From Streptomyces flaveolus (lineage in GTDB: Bacteria > Actinomycetota > Actinomycetes > Streptomycetales > Streptomycetaceae), in assembly GCF_000716535.1 (NCBI RefSeq), contig NZ_JNWV01000007.1, forward strand, positions 62,001 through 126,000: a stretch of DNA of 64,000 nt, given 5' to 3'. The stretch's first letter is position 1. Each line of letters opens with the position of its first letter. Positions 51,855 to 61,862 of this stretch are shown piece after piece. The notes beneath the pieces were generated by a model. The model had not been told where the DNA came from. It made no database searches and worked only from the letters and a program-made list of their open reading frames with translations. The translations under genes and the position numbers were made by a program.

Positions 51855-51941
51855 GTGGACCCGAAAACCCGGAACCGGATCATGGCCGGTGCGCTTGTGT
51901 TGATGTTCGTGGTGGTGGCCTTGGCGTCGGCTGTCAGGTAG
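51855..51941 (+). CDS. 28-residue membrane microprotein
   Basis: GTG-started frame encoding a basic head (DPKTRNRIM) and one transmembrane-length hydrophobic stretch (AGALVLMFVVVALASAVR), then TAG. A -10-like TAGTCT just upstream places the transcript start at the GTG, without any ribosome site. The head-plus-single-helix design and the promoter argue for a real gene. I recall similar tiny membrane proteins in streptomycetes but cannot name a family. It may act on a membrane partner. Confidence 0.65.
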   Translation: MDPKTRNRIMAGALVLMFVVVALASAVR

Positions 51942-52001
51942 CCGTCGGGGGGTACGCCCGGGGGGCGGCTGCGGGCCGTCCTCGGCCGGTCGCGCCCTCG
52001 C

Positions 52002-52032
52002 GGCGGGGCCGCATGCCGCATGCGGCCCCGCC
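52002..52032. terminator. bidirectional terminator
   Basis: 14-bp perfect GC-rich stem (52002-52015 with 52019-52032) and a three-base loop CCG, between the microprotein and the convergent aldo/keto reductase gene. Confidence 0.8.
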
Positions 52033-52047
52033 ACCCCCTCGGGGCGC

Positions 52048-53040
52048 TTACCAGGCGAACGCCTCCGGCGACGGGCCCGTGCCCGGGAAGATCTCGTCCA
52101 GGCCGGCCAGCAACTCCTCGCCGAGCTCCAGCTCGACCGCCCTGAGGGCCGACTCGAGCTGTCCGGCGGTGCGCGGGCCGACGATCGGGCCCGTCACGCC
52201 GGGGCGGGTCAGCAGCCAGGCCAGGGCCACCTCGCCGGGTTCCAGGCCGTGCTTGTCGACCAGGTCCTCGTAGGCCTGGATCCGCGCGCGGGCCGCCGGG
52301 TCCTTGAGGGTGTCCGCGGCCCGGCCGGAGGCGCGGCGACCGCCCTGGACCTCCTTCTTGATGACCCCGCCCAGCAGGCCGCCGTGGAGCGGCGACCAGG
52401 GGATGACCCCGAGGCCGTAGTCCTGCGCGGCCGGGATGACCTCCATCTCGGCACGGCGCTCGGCCAGGTTGTACAGGCACTGCTCGCTGACCAGGCCGAT
52501 GGTGCCGCCGCGGCGGGCGGCGATCTCGTTCGCCTGGGCGATCTTGTAGCCGGGGAAGTTGCTGGAACCGGCGTAGAGGATCTTGCCCTGCTGGACGAGG
52601 ACGTCGATCGCCTGCCAGATCTCCTCGAACGAGGTGTCCCGGTCGATGTGGTGGAACTGGTACAGGTCGATGTGGTCCGTCTTCAGCCGCCGCAGGCTGG
52701 CGTCCACCGAGCGCCGGATGTTCAGCGCGGAGAGCTTGTCGTGGTTGGGCCAGGCCTCGCCGTCGGCGGCCATGTTGCCGTACACCTTGGTGGCGATGAC
52801 GGTCTTGTCGCGGCGGCCGTCGCCCTTGGCGAACCAGTTGCCGATGATGGACTCGGTCCGGCCCTTGTTCTCGCCCCAGCCGTACACGTTGGCCGTGTCG
52901 AAGAAGTTGATGCCCGCGTCCAGCGCCGCGTTCATGATCGCGTGGCTGTCGGCTTCGTCCGTCTGCGGACCGAAGTTCATCGTGCCGAGGACGAGTCGGC
53001 TGACCTTGAGTCCCGTGCGTCCGAGCTGCGTGTACTCCAT
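52048..53040 (-). CDS. aldo/keto reductase
   Basis: 330-residue NADPH-dependent TIM-barrel reductase of the YajO/Tas-like branch. Start YTQLGRTGLKVSRLVLGTMN. Catalytic tetrad elements are visible: Asp and Tyr in FFDTANVYGWGENKG, Lys in KTVIATKVYG and His in LYQFHHID. The coenzyme phosphate site is near GPIVGPRTAGQL at the C-terminus. Substrate unknown. ATG at 53040. Confidence 0.93.
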   Translation of the reverse strand: MEYTQLGRTGLKVSRLVLGTMNFGPQTDEADSHAIMNAALDAGINFFDTANVYGWGENKGRTESIIGNWFAKGDGRRDKTVIATKVYGNMAADGEAWPNHDKLSALNIRRSVDASLRRLKTDHIDLYQFHHIDRDTSFEEIWQAIDVLVQQGKILYAGSSNFPGYKIAQANEIAARRGGTIGLVSEQCLYNLAERRAEMEVIPAAQDYGLGVIPWSPLHGGLLGGVIKKEVQGGRRASGRAADTLKDPAARARIQAYEDLVDKHGLEPGEVALAWLLTRPGVTGPIVGPRTAGQLESALRAVELELGEELLAGLDEIFPGTGPSPEAFAW

Positions 53041-53160
53041 GGTCCACCAGCCAACGGCTTGGAGTGCGCTCGAAGCAAGAGCGCCGGGGCAAGCGCTGTC
53101 GGGAACGCGCGCCGGGGCCGGCGAGGGCGTGCCTGCCCCGGCACGCGACGTACGAGCCGT

Positions 53161-53646
53161 TCAGCTCGACAGGTCGCCGAACATGCCGGGGTCGTAGGAG
53201 CCGCCCTGGTTGTGTACGAGCACGCCGAGCCGGTTGGCCGCGTTGATCATGGCGATCAGGTAGACCAGCGCCGTGGTCCGCTCCTCGTCGTAGTGCTTGC
53301 GCACCTCGGCCCAGGTCTCGTCGGACACGCCCGGGTGGGCGTCGGCGATCCGGGTGCCCTCCTCGGCGAGGGCCAGCGCGGCTCGCTCGGCCTCGGTGAA
53401 CACGGTGGAGTGGCGCCAGGCGGCCACCAGGTGGAGGCGGACCGCGGTCTCGCCGGCCGCCGCGGCCTCCTTGGTGTGGAGGTCGACGCAGAAACCGCAG
53501 CCGTTGATCTGGCTGGCGCGCAGCATCACCAGTTCCTGGGTGGACCGGGGCAGCGTCGACTGCATGATCCCGAGGCTGACGTCGGCGAACCGCTTGCCGA
53601 GCTTCGCGCCCAGGTCGTTCTTCATCAGGTTGAGACGGGGTTCCAT
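53161..53646 (-). CDS. carboxymuconolactone decarboxylase/AhpD-like protein
   Basis: 161-residue all-helical protein. The redox pair is in LRASQINGCGFCVDLHTKEA (Cys-x-x-Cys then His four residues later), the AhpD-type peroxidase centre. MKNDLGAKLGKRFADVSLG and WAEVRKHYDEERTTALVYLIAMINAANRLGV are also family-typical. It probably reduces hydroperoxides with help from a lipoylated or thiol partner. ATG at 53646 with GAGGACC upstream; the longer open frame is not needed. Confidence 0.9.
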   Translation of the reverse strand: MEPRLNLMKNDLGAKLGKRFADVSLGIMQSTLPRSTQELVMLRASQINGCGFCVDLHTKEAAAAGETAVRLHLVAAWRHSTVFTEAERAALALAEEGTRIADAHPGVSDETWAEVRKHYDEERTTALVYLIAMINAANRLGVLVHNQGGSYDPGMFGDLSS

Positions 53647-53841
53647 GTCGTGGTCCTCATCGGAAGGAGTCGGTACCGCGCCACGTCGTCGGCGCGGCGT
53701 CCTGTCGACCACGAGATGCCGGCCGGCCCGCCGGTGTGACAACGGCGGGTGTGTGACCCACGCCACCCCCACCGCCGGGCCGACGTGGTGTCGGAGGGGT
53801 GCCGTAGGGTGCGCGCAGCCGCATCACCCCTGGAGAGTCAC

Positions 53842-54951
53842 GTGTCCGTCCCTGCCCGGCTCCGTGCCGTCGTCCCCGCACTCCTGCCGTCCGCGGAGGC
53901 GGACGTCCCCGAACTGCTCGGCCCGCCGGGCCGCCGCCTGCTCGCCCAGCGCGGCGACGACGCGCTCTGGGTCCAGCCGCTGGACGACGCCTTCGCGCCG
54001 GCGGGGGACCGGGTGCGGCTGCCCGCGCCCTGGCCGCGCCGGCGCGGGACATGGGCGGTGGCGCCGGACGCGAGCCTGGCCGTGTTCGCGGGCGTGCACG
54101 CGGTCCGGGCGGTGGAGCCGTCGGGGGCGACGCGCTGGGAGGTCCGGCACGGCTGCTGGTACGGCGCCTGCCGCGAACAGCACACGTCGTACGAGGAGTA
54201 CGGCGACCGCGCCGACCACCGTTACCCGGAGGGCGGCTCCGCCGGGTTCTCCGTGGACGGGGCGTACGTGTGGGCGCACCTACGCGCGCCGCTGGCGGTG
54301 GGGGAGTTGGGCCCGGACGTCGTCGACGAGTGGCTGCTGCTGGACGCGCGGGACGGGCGGGTGCTCGCGCGGGCCGACGCCGAGGCCGCGGCGGCGGGCA
54401 GCTTCCATCTGCCGCACCCGGTGGATCCCGGACAGATGGGGCTGAGCATCGGGGAGGGCCAGGACGGGGCGCCGCTGCGCTGGGGCCGCTGGGACGGGAC
54501 GGAGCTGTCCGTCCGTCACGTCGCGGGCGATCTGACCCTGATGGGCGTGAGCCCCTCGGGCGAGCGGCTGCTGACGGTGACCCACGACCAGGACACCCTG
54601 GCGGTCCGCGACACCGACGGCTCGGTGCCGGAGGGCCTGGAGTGGGACGCCGGGACGGCCGTCCCCCGGCACCCCGAGGCCGAGCCGGACAACGACGAGG
54701 CGCTTCCCTACTGGGACTGGGCGGGCGGCTTCCTCGACGGGACGACCCTGATCTGCTCGACCGTCGAGGCCGACGAGGAGTGGGGGGAGGGGCGGCACTG
54801 GCTCCTCGGCATGGCGGGGGCGCGCACACCGGTGGAGGTCGACTACCCGGTACCGGTCGGCATCCGGCCGCCCATGGCCACCCTGGGCGACGGCAGGTGG
54901 GTGACGCCGGCGGACTCGGGGGAGGCGTTGTACGTGTGGGAGCGGGGTTAG
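53842..54951 (+). CDS. hypothetical beta-propeller-like protein
   Basis: 369 residues, not secreted. Repeated Asp/Trp/Gly-rich strands (LAQRGDDALWVQPLDDAFAP; TWAVAPDASLAVFAGVHAVRAVE; LMGVSPSGERLLTVTHDQDT; WDWAGGFLDGTTLICST) suggest a WD40- or YVTN-like propeller. No enzyme motif is visible. GTG at 53842 has GGAGAG upstream. Its last four bases overlap the convergent Uma2 gene. Function unknown. Confidence 0.75.
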   Translation: MSVPARLRAVVPALLPSAEADVPELLGPPGRRLLAQRGDDALWVQPLDDAFAPAGDRVRLPAPWPRRRGTWAVAPDASLAVFAGVHAVRAVEPSGATRWEVRHGCWYGACREQHTSYEEYGDRADHRYPEGGSAGFSVDGAYVWAHLRAPLAVGELGPDVVDEWLLLDARDGRVLARADAEAAAAGSFHLPHPVDPGQMGLSIGEGQDGAPLRWGRWDGTELSVRHVAGDLTLMGVSPSGERLLTVTHDQDTLAVRDTDGSVPEGLEWDAGTAVPRHPEAEPDNDEALPYWDWAGGFLDGTTLICSTVEADEEWGEGRHWLLGMAGARTPVEVDYPVPVGIRPPMATLGDGRWVTPADSGEALYVWERG

Positions 54952-55544
54952 TCGCGGGGGAAGTCGGCGGTCCTGAGGGTGAGGCCGAGCGGAGTTGTCG
55001 TGAGGTCGGCGTCGGTGCCGTAATCGACGCGCATCTCGCAGGTGTACTCGCCCTTCTTGGGCTCCGTGTACACATGGCACCTGCCCTGGTACGGGTCGGC
55101 GACGAGGTATACCGGGACCCCTGCGCGAGCGTACGCGGTCTTTTTGGGCCCGTAGTCGTTGTGGGCCGTCCCCTTCGAGACCACCTCGGCGACGAATTCC
55201 ACGTCTTCGTGACGCCAGCGCCCGTCGTCGTCCCTCGCCGCGCCTTCGCGCAACTTGGCCACGTCGGGGCAGAAGCCGTTCCCGTTGCCGGGGAAGTCGA
55301 TGCGGACGTCCGAGAAGACGCGCGCGGAGCGCCTCCCGAAGCGGTCTTCGAGCGCCCAGAGGATCTCGCGGATGGTTTGCCAGTGGACGTCCCGCTGCGG
55401 CGTCATGAAGACATCGCCCCCCACGACCTCGACCTTGTAACCGTCGGGGACGGGCATCCGCTCAAGCCGCTCGAACCACTCGTCCAAGCGCGTGGTGTTG
55501 GCATCAGCCATCTTGATCTCGATCCTGTCTTCCAGGACGGTCAT
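54948..55544 (-). CDS. Uma2-family (DUF820) endonuclease-fold protein
   Basis: 198 residues with the PD-(D/E)xK-like order of Uma2 proteins: VPDGYKVEVVGGDVFM, FCPDVAKL (Pro-Asp), FVAEVVSKGTAHNDYGPKK (Glu-x-Val-Ser and Lys), YARAGVPVYLVADP. Streptomyces carry many such genes; their role (nuclease in stress, defence or regulation) is not settled. Third-position GC is a little lower than in neighbours. ATG at 55544 is used; an internal ATG near residue 12 is also possible. Confidence 0.9.
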   Translation of the reverse strand: MTVLEDRIEIKMADANTTRLDEWFERLERMPVPDGYKVEVVGGDVFMTPQRDVHWQTIREILWALEDRFGRRSARVFSDVRIDFPGNGNGFCPDVAKLREGAARDDDGRWRHEDVEFVAEVVSKGTAHNDYGPKKTAYARAGVPVYLVADPYQGRCHVYTEPKKGEYTCEMRVDYGTDADLTTTPLGLTLRTADFPRD

Positions 55545-55641
55545 CGTGGCGCTCCTCCCCGGCCGCTCCCCGGAAGAGTGCGGCCGCGCGGTACAACGAT
55601 ACGTACCCCGGCCGGGACGCGCCGGAATCCGGTCGAAGCGA

Positions 55642-56316
55642 TCAGGCCACGTACACCCCGCCGACCCCCCACGCCTCCCGCATCGCCCCCGCGAACGCCT
55701 CCGCGATCAGGTGCTCCCCGCGCGCGTTGGGATGCGTGCCGTCGTAGGTGTCGGTGTGGATGTCGTACCCCTCCGGCGGCGAGGCGAGCAGGAGCGGTGA
55801 GCGGGGTTCGTCCAGGTCGGCGACCGCCTTGGCGAGCAGCACGTTGAACCGGTCGACCTGCTCGGCGAAGGGCGCGTCGGCCGCCGCCCGGATGTTCGGG
55901 ATGACCGGCAGCAGCACCATCCGGATGCGCGGGTCCGCCTCCCGGGCGCCCGCCACGAAGGCCCGTACGTTCTCCGCGGTCTGCTCGGCGTTGGTGTAGA
56001 AGCCGAGGTCGATCAGGCCCAGGGAGACCAGGAGGACGTCGGGGCGGTGGGCGCGCACCGCGTCGCCGATCAGCGGGGCCATGTGCAGCCAGCCCTCGCC
56101 CCAGCCCGCGAGGTGGGCGCGCGGGAAGCCGGGTTCGGCGTAGGCGAGGGACGTCGGGGCGTCGGCCTGCTTGTCGTACAACGTCTCGCGCGGCCCGACG
56201 AAGGTGCACGGGCCGCCGTACGCCACGCACAGGTGCTGCCACAGCCGGTAACGCCATGTGTGTTCGCCCGCGCTCCCGATCGTCATGGAGTCGCCCACGG
56301 GCATGAACCTAAGCAT
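55642..56316 (-). CDS. SGNH/GDSL-family hydrolase
   Basis: 224 residues. Block I RFMPVGDSMTIGSAGEHTWR carries the nucleophile Ser, and block V DGTHPNARGEHLIAEAF supplies Asp and His. Block III (VSLGLIDLGFYTN) lacks the usual Gly-x-Asn, so activity may differ from typical esterases. No signal peptide is visible with the ATG at 56316. Acts on an ester or acyl substrate that is unknown. Confidence 0.85.
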   Translation of the reverse strand: MLRFMPVGDSMTIGSAGEHTWRYRLWQHLCVAYGGPCTFVGPRETLYDKQADAPTSLAYAEPGFPRAHLAGWGEGWLHMAPLIGDAVRAHRPDVLLVSLGLIDLGFYTNAEQTAENVRAFVAGAREADPRIRMVLLPVIPNIRAAADAPFAEQVDRFNVLLAKAVADLDEPRSPLLLASPPEGYDIHTDTYDGTHPNARGEHLIAEAFAGAMREAWGVGGVYVA

Positions 56317-56438
56317 CCGGTCATGATGGACGATCTCCGTGACACCTGGGGCCGGTGGTGACTGTGAGGCGGACCACGTCCCCCGGTCCCCGGTGGCCGC
56401 GTGTCCTGAACCCCCGGCGGGAATGGCAGGCTTGGGGC

Positions 56439-57419
56439 ATGCGTCGATCGTTCGCCGTCCTCGCCGGGGTGCTGCTCGCCGGTGCCTGCGTGCTGCCCGC
56501 CTCCGCCGCCGACGGAACCGCCGACGGGGCGGGCGACCAGGGGTTCACCCTCAAGGACCCACGGATCACCGAGTCCAGCGGGCTCGCCGCCTCCCGGCTG
56601 CACCCCGGCATCTACTGGACGCACAACGACAGCGACGACGGGCCCTACCTCTACGCGGTGGACAGCGCGACCGGGAAGACGGTCGCCCGGATCACCCTGC
56701 GCGGGATCGGCTCCCCGCGTGACGTCGAGGCCATCTCCATCGGCCCGCACAACGAGATCTACGTCGGTGACATCGGCGACAACTTCGGCGGCAAGTGGCC
56801 CTACGTGTGGATCTACCGGCTGCCCGAGCCGAAGAACCTCACGGACCAGACGGTCACGGCCACGCAGTACGTCGTGAAGTACTCCGACGGGCCGCGCGAC
56901 GCCGAGTCGCTGCTCGTCCACCCGAAGACCGGACGCGTCTACATCATCGACAAGAAGGAGGACGGCGGGCACCTGTACGAGGGCCCGGCCACCCTCTCCA
57001 CCTCGGGCGCGAACGTCTTCAAGCCCATCGCCGCCGTGGACCTCTGGGCCACCGACGCCGCCTTCTCCCCGGACGGCCGGGACCTCGCCGTGCGCGGCTA
57101 CTTCGGCGGCATCCACTACCGCTGGAACGGCGGCCGGATCAAGCGCGAGGGGCGTCTGGAGGTCCCGTTGCAGGGGCAGGGGGAGTCCGTGTCGTACTCC
57201 GCCGACGGCACCAAGCTGATGTACGGCAGCGAGGGCGCCGACAGCGCCGTACAGGCCGTCGACGCGCCCGACCGGCCCGACGCCGGGTCATCCTCGGCCA
57301 AGGGGGGTTCGGACGCCTCGGCGGACAAGGGCGGCGGCGGGAGCCTCAAGGTCGGTGCCGTGATCGTCGTGGTCGGTGTGGCGGCCCTGTTCGGCCTGCG
57401 CCGGATGCGCCGCGGCTGA
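56439..57419 (+). CDS. secreted, membrane-anchored esterase-like/beta-propeller protein
   Basis: 326 residues. Signal peptide RRSFAVLAGVLLAGACVLPASA, a propeller-type body (SSGLAASRLHPGIYWTHNDS; LYAVDSATGKTVARITLRGI; DVEAISIGPHNEIYVGDIGDN; PRDAESLLVHPKTGRVYIID), a Ser/Gly-rich linker and a C-terminal helix SLKVGAVIVVVGVAALFGLR followed by Arg residues, a stop-transfer anchor. The body therefore faces outside. It resembles esterase-like PE-PGRS-associated and SdiA-type propellers only loosely. ATG at 56439; an upstream in-frame GTG at 56355 is unlikely. Confidence 0.8.
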   Translation: MRRSFAVLAGVLLAGACVLPASAADGTADGAGDQGFTLKDPRITESSGLAASRLHPGIYWTHNDSDDGPYLYAVDSATGKTVARITLRGIGSPRDVEAISIGPHNEIYVGDIGDNFGGKWPYVWIYRLPEPKNLTDQTVTATQYVVKYSDGPRDAESLLVHPKTGRVYIIDKKEDGGHLYEGPATLSTSGANVFKPIAAVDLWATDAAFSPDGRDLAVRGYFGGIHYRWNGGRIKREGRLEVPLQGQGESVSYSADGTKLMYGSEGADSAVQAVDAPDRPDAGSSSAKGGSDASADKGGGGSLKVGAVIVVVGVAALFGLRRMRRG

Positions 57420-57471
57420 ACGGGGGCGAGGCTCGCCCGACGGGCCCGGCAGGGAGACCCGGCAGTGACGG

Positions 57472-57506
57472 CGAAGGGGCGCCCGGCGGTGCCGGGCGCC
57501 CCTTCG
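57472..57506. terminator. bidirectional terminator
   Basis: 16-bp perfect stem (57472-57487 with 57491-57506), three-base loop GGT, between the secreted protein gene and convergent serC. Confidence 0.88.
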
Positions 57507-57526
57507 GTCAACCGTGTCCGGGACGG

Positions 57527-58654
<1,128 letters not shown>

Positions 58655-58719
58655 TTAGCCCGTGGCGGAGAGCGAGGTGGAGACGTGTCCGTTCGATGAG
58701 ACGAGATCACCGGGACGTG

Positions 58720-58738
58720 GACTTGTGAGGTTGTACGA
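58720..58738 (-). promoter_or_regulatory. CGTACAACC/ACAAGTC motif upstream of serC
   Basis: On the minus strand, CGTACAACC (58738-58730) is followed by TCACAAGTC, so ACAACCTCACAAGTC (58734-58720) resembles the ACAACCCTCGAACAAGTC upstream of the secreted paralogues. A TATCGT just before it could be a -10. Confidence 0.3.
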
Positions 58739-58801
58739 CGATACGCGCGGGCCTGTGGAAAACATGCGGTGACCGTGCGTGAGCGGATGCATCCTGGACG
58801 C

Positions 58802-61800
58802 ATGAGGGATCGAGCGGGTGTCGCGGGGGCCGCCGGAGGTGCCGGGGCTGCGGGCGCGGGCGTCACCGAGCTTGCCGGTGCGCTGCGCGAGGCAGTGCGG
58901 GGCGAGGTCGGGTTCGACGCCACCGCCCGGGCGCTGGTCACCATGGACGCCTCCAACTACCGGCGCGTCCCCCTCGGGGTCGTGGCCCCCAGGGACGCGG
59001 ACGACGTGGCCGCCGTGCTGGAGGTGTGCCGGGCGCGCGGGGTGCCGGTGGTGGCGCGGGGCGGGGGCACGTCGATCGCCGGGCAGGCCACCGGCACCGG
59101 CGTCGTGCTGGACTTCACCCGGCACATGACCGGCCTGCTGGAGCTGGACCCGGGCAGCCGCACGGCCGTGGTGCAGCCGGGGCTGGTGCTCGACCGGCTC
59201 CAGGAGGCCGCAGCACCGCACGGGCTGCGGTTCGGCCCCGACCCGTCCACGCACAGCAGGTGCACGCTCGGCGGGATGATCGGCAACAACTCGTGCGGCT
59301 CCCACTCGGTCGCCTGGGGCACGACCGCGGACAGCGTGCGGGAGCTGTCCGTGATCACCGCGCGCGGGCGGCGGCTGCGGCTCGGGCCGGGCTGGGCGGG
59401 CGCCCCGGACGGGCTGCGAGAGCTGGCCGAGGGCGAACTCGCCCGGCTGCGCACGGGTTTCCCGGACCTGCCCCGCCGCATCTCCGGGTTCGCGCTGGAC
59501 GCGCTGCTGCCGGAGAAGGGCGCGGACGTCGCCCGCTCCTTCTGCGGCTCGGAGGGCACCCTGGGCATCCTCACCGAGGCCGTGGTCGGCCTGGTCGAGG
59601 CCCCGCGCGCGCGTGCCCTGGCCGTGCTGGCGTACCCCGACGAGAGCGCGGCCGCCGAGGCCGCCGCCGGCCTGCTGCCGCTGCGGCCGCTCACGGTGGA
59701 GGGCATGGCCGCCGACCTGGTGCCGGCCGGCGCGGGGCTGCCCGCGGGAGGCGCCTGGCTGTTCGTGGAGACCGGCGGGCGGACGGCGGCGGAGGCACGC
59801 GCGCGTGCGGAGGACGTCGTCCGCGCCGCCGACACCGTGTCCGCGCTGGTCGTCACCGACCCGGCGGACCAGCGGGCCCTGTGGCGCATCCGCGAGGACG
59901 CGTCCGGCACGGCCACCCGGATGCCGGACGGCACGGAGGCCTGGCCCGGCTGGGAGGACTGCGCGGTGCCACCGGCCCGGCTCGGCGCCTACCTGCGCGA
60001 CTTCCGCGCTCTCCTCGCCGCCCACGGCCTGCGGGGCACGCCGTACGGCCACTTCGGCGACGGCTGCATCCACGTCCGCATCGACTTCGACCTGCTCACC
60101 GAGGCAGGCGTCGGCCGCTTCCGCCGCTTCTCAGAGGAACTGGCCGACCTGGTGGTGGCCCACGGCGGCTCCCTGTCCGGGGAGCACGGCGACGGGCAGG
60201 CCCGCGCGGAACTGCTGCCCCGCATGTACGGCGAGGAGACGGTACGGCTCTTCGAGCGGGCCAAGGCGGTCTGGGACCCCGACGACCTGCTCAACCCCGG
60301 CATGCTGGTCCGCCCGGCGCCGCTCGACTCCAACCTCCGCTTCGCCGTCCTGCCGGGCCGCCCGGTCGACGTCGCCTTCGGCTACCCGGCGGACGGGGGC
60401 GACTTCGCCGCGGCCGTCCGCCGCTGCGTCGGCGTCGCCAAGTGCCGTACGACCACGGCGGCCGGCCCCGCCGTGATGTGCCCCTCCTTCCGGGCCACCG
60501 GCGAGGAGGAGCACTCCACCCGCGGCCGGGCCCGGCTGCTGCACGAGATGCTCGCGGGCGAGCTGATCACCGACGGCTGGCGGTCCCCGGAGGTCCGGGA
60601 CGCCCTCGACCTGTGCCTGTCCTGCAAGGGCTGCCGCTCGGACTGCCCGGTCGGCGTCGACATGGCCACCTACAAGGCGGAGTTCCTGCACCACCACTAC
60701 GCCGGCCGCCGCCGCCCCGCCGCCCACCACACCATGGGCCGGCTCCCGGAATGGCTCCGCTGGGCCGCCCGCACGCGGACGGCTCCGCTGCTCAACGCCC
60801 TGGCCCGGGTGGGCCCGTTGGCCCGCCTCGGCAAACGGCTGGCCGGGATCACACCGGAACGGGAGATCCCGCGACTGGCGACGCGGACGTTCACGGGGTG
60901 GTGGCGCGGCCGGGGGCCTGCTGGAGGCGGGGCTGCCGGAGGGCCGAGGGCTGGGAGCGCGGGGGACCCGCCCGCACCGGGTGCCGGCGGCCTGCCCGAG
61001 CCGGGCGCCGGAAACCTGGTCGTTCTCTGGCCGGACACCTTCACCGAGCATTTCGCGCCGTCCGCCGGCCGGGCCGCCGTGCGGGTGCTGGAGGCCGCCG
61101 GGCTGCGCGTGGCCCTGCCGCCGACGCTGCTGCTGCGCCGGGGAGCGATCGCCGACGGCAGGACCAGGGCGGCGACCGCGCTGCTCGCGGCCCGCCGGGC
61201 CCGGGTCTGCTGCGGACTGACCTACGTCTCCACCGGCCAGCTCGACCGCGCCCGCACGGTTCTGCGCCGCACGCTGGACCTGATGGAACCGGTGCTGCGG
61301 GCCGGGGTCCCGGTCGTCGTCCTGGAACCGAGCTGCGCCGCGGCCCTCCGCACCGACCTCCCGGACCTGCTGCCCGACGACCCGCGCGCCGCCCGGCTGT
61401 CCGCCGCCGTCCACACCTTCGCCGAGACCCTGGAGCGGCACGCCCCGCACTGGACCCCGCCCGCCGTCGACCGCCCGGTCGCCGGCCAGACCCACTGCCA
61501 CCAGCACGCGGTGCTCGGCGACACCCCCGACCGCCGGCTGCGCACCGCCGCCGGCCTCACCGGCGACCTGAGCGGAGGCTGCTGCGGACTGGCGGGCAAC
61601 TTCGGCTTCGAGAAAGGCCACTTCGAGATCTCCCGGGCCTGCGCGGAGGAACAGCTCCTGCCCTCGGTACGGCAGGCCCCGCCGGACACGGTGATCCTGG
61701 CGGACGGCTTCTCCTGCCGCACCCAGCTGGGCCAACTCGCCGGAGTCCGGGGCCGGCACCTGGCGGAGGTACTGGCCGAGGCGCTGGACCGGCGTGCGGG

Positions 61801-61813
61801 GGGTGCGGAGTGA
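58802..61813 (+). CDS. FAD-linked dehydrogenase fused to an Fe-S/CCG oxidoreductase (D-2-hydroxyacid type)
   Basis: 1003-residue fusion like the D-lactate/2-hydroxyglutarate dehydrogenases of the YdiJ kind. The FAD_binding_4 domain is marked by VARGGGTSIAGQAT, CTLGGMIGNNSCGSHS and SFCGSEGTLGILTEA. The FAD C-terminal domain has GHFGDGCIHVRID and LSGEHGDGQARAEL. A cysteine-rich segment CLSCKGCRSDCPVGVDM binds 4Fe-4S. A Gly/Pro linker then leads to the CCG domain (QTHCHQHAVLGD; SGGCCGLAGNFGFEKGHFE). ATG at 58802 was chosen for a possible -10 CATCCT just upstream; GTG at 58769 is an alternative. It probably feeds electrons to the respiratory chain. Confidence 0.9.
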   Translation: MRDRAGVAGAAGGAGAAGAGVTELAGALREAVRGEVGFDATARALVTMDASNYRRVPLGVVAPRDADDVAAVLEVCRARGVPVVARGGGTSIAGQATGTGVVLDFTRHMTGLLELDPGSRTAVVQPGLVLDRLQEAAAPHGLRFGPDPSTHSRCTLGGMIGNNSCGSHSVAWGTTADSVRELSVITARGRRLRLGPGWAGAPDGLRELAEGELARLRTGFPDLPRRISGFALDALLPEKGADVARSFCGSEGTLGILTEAVVGLVEAPRARALAVLAYPDESAAAEAAAGLLPLRPLTVEGMAADLVPAGAGLPAGGAWLFVETGGRTAAEARARAEDVVRAADTVSALVVTDPADQRALWRIREDASGTATRMPDGTEAWPGWEDCAVPPARLGAYLRDFRALLAAHGLRGTPYGHFGDGCIHVRIDFDLLTEAGVGRFRRFSEELADLVVAHGGSLSGEHGDGQARAELLPRMYGEETVRLFERAKAVWDPDDLLNPGMLVRPAPLDSNLRFAVLPGRPVDVAFGYPADGGDFAAAVRRCVGVAKCRTTTAAGPAVMCPSFRATGEEEHSTRGRARLLHEMLAGELITDGWRSPEVRDALDLCLSCKGCRSDCPVGVDMATYKAEFLHHHYAGRRRPAAHHTMGRLPEWLRWAARTRTAPLLNALARVGPLARLGKRLAGITPEREIPRLATRTFTGWWRGRGPAGGGAAGGPRAGSAGDPPAPGAGGLPEPGAGNLVVLWPDTFTEHFAPSAGRAAVRVLEAAGLRVALPPTLLLRRGAIADGRTRAATALLAARRARVCCGLTYVSTGQLDRARTVLRRTLDLMEPVLRAGVPVVVLEPSCAAALRTDLPDLLPDDPRAARLSAAVHTFAETLERHAPHWTPPAVDRPVAGQTHCHQHAVLGDTPDRRLRTAAGLTGDLSGGCCGLAGNFGFEKGHFEISRACAEEQLLPSVRQAPPDTVILADGFSCRTQLGQLAGVRGRHLAEVLAEALDRRAGGAE

Positions 61814-61862
61814 GGCGGGGCTACAGGCGCCGCGGGTTCGCAGTCTTGGTCGGGGGTGCCGA

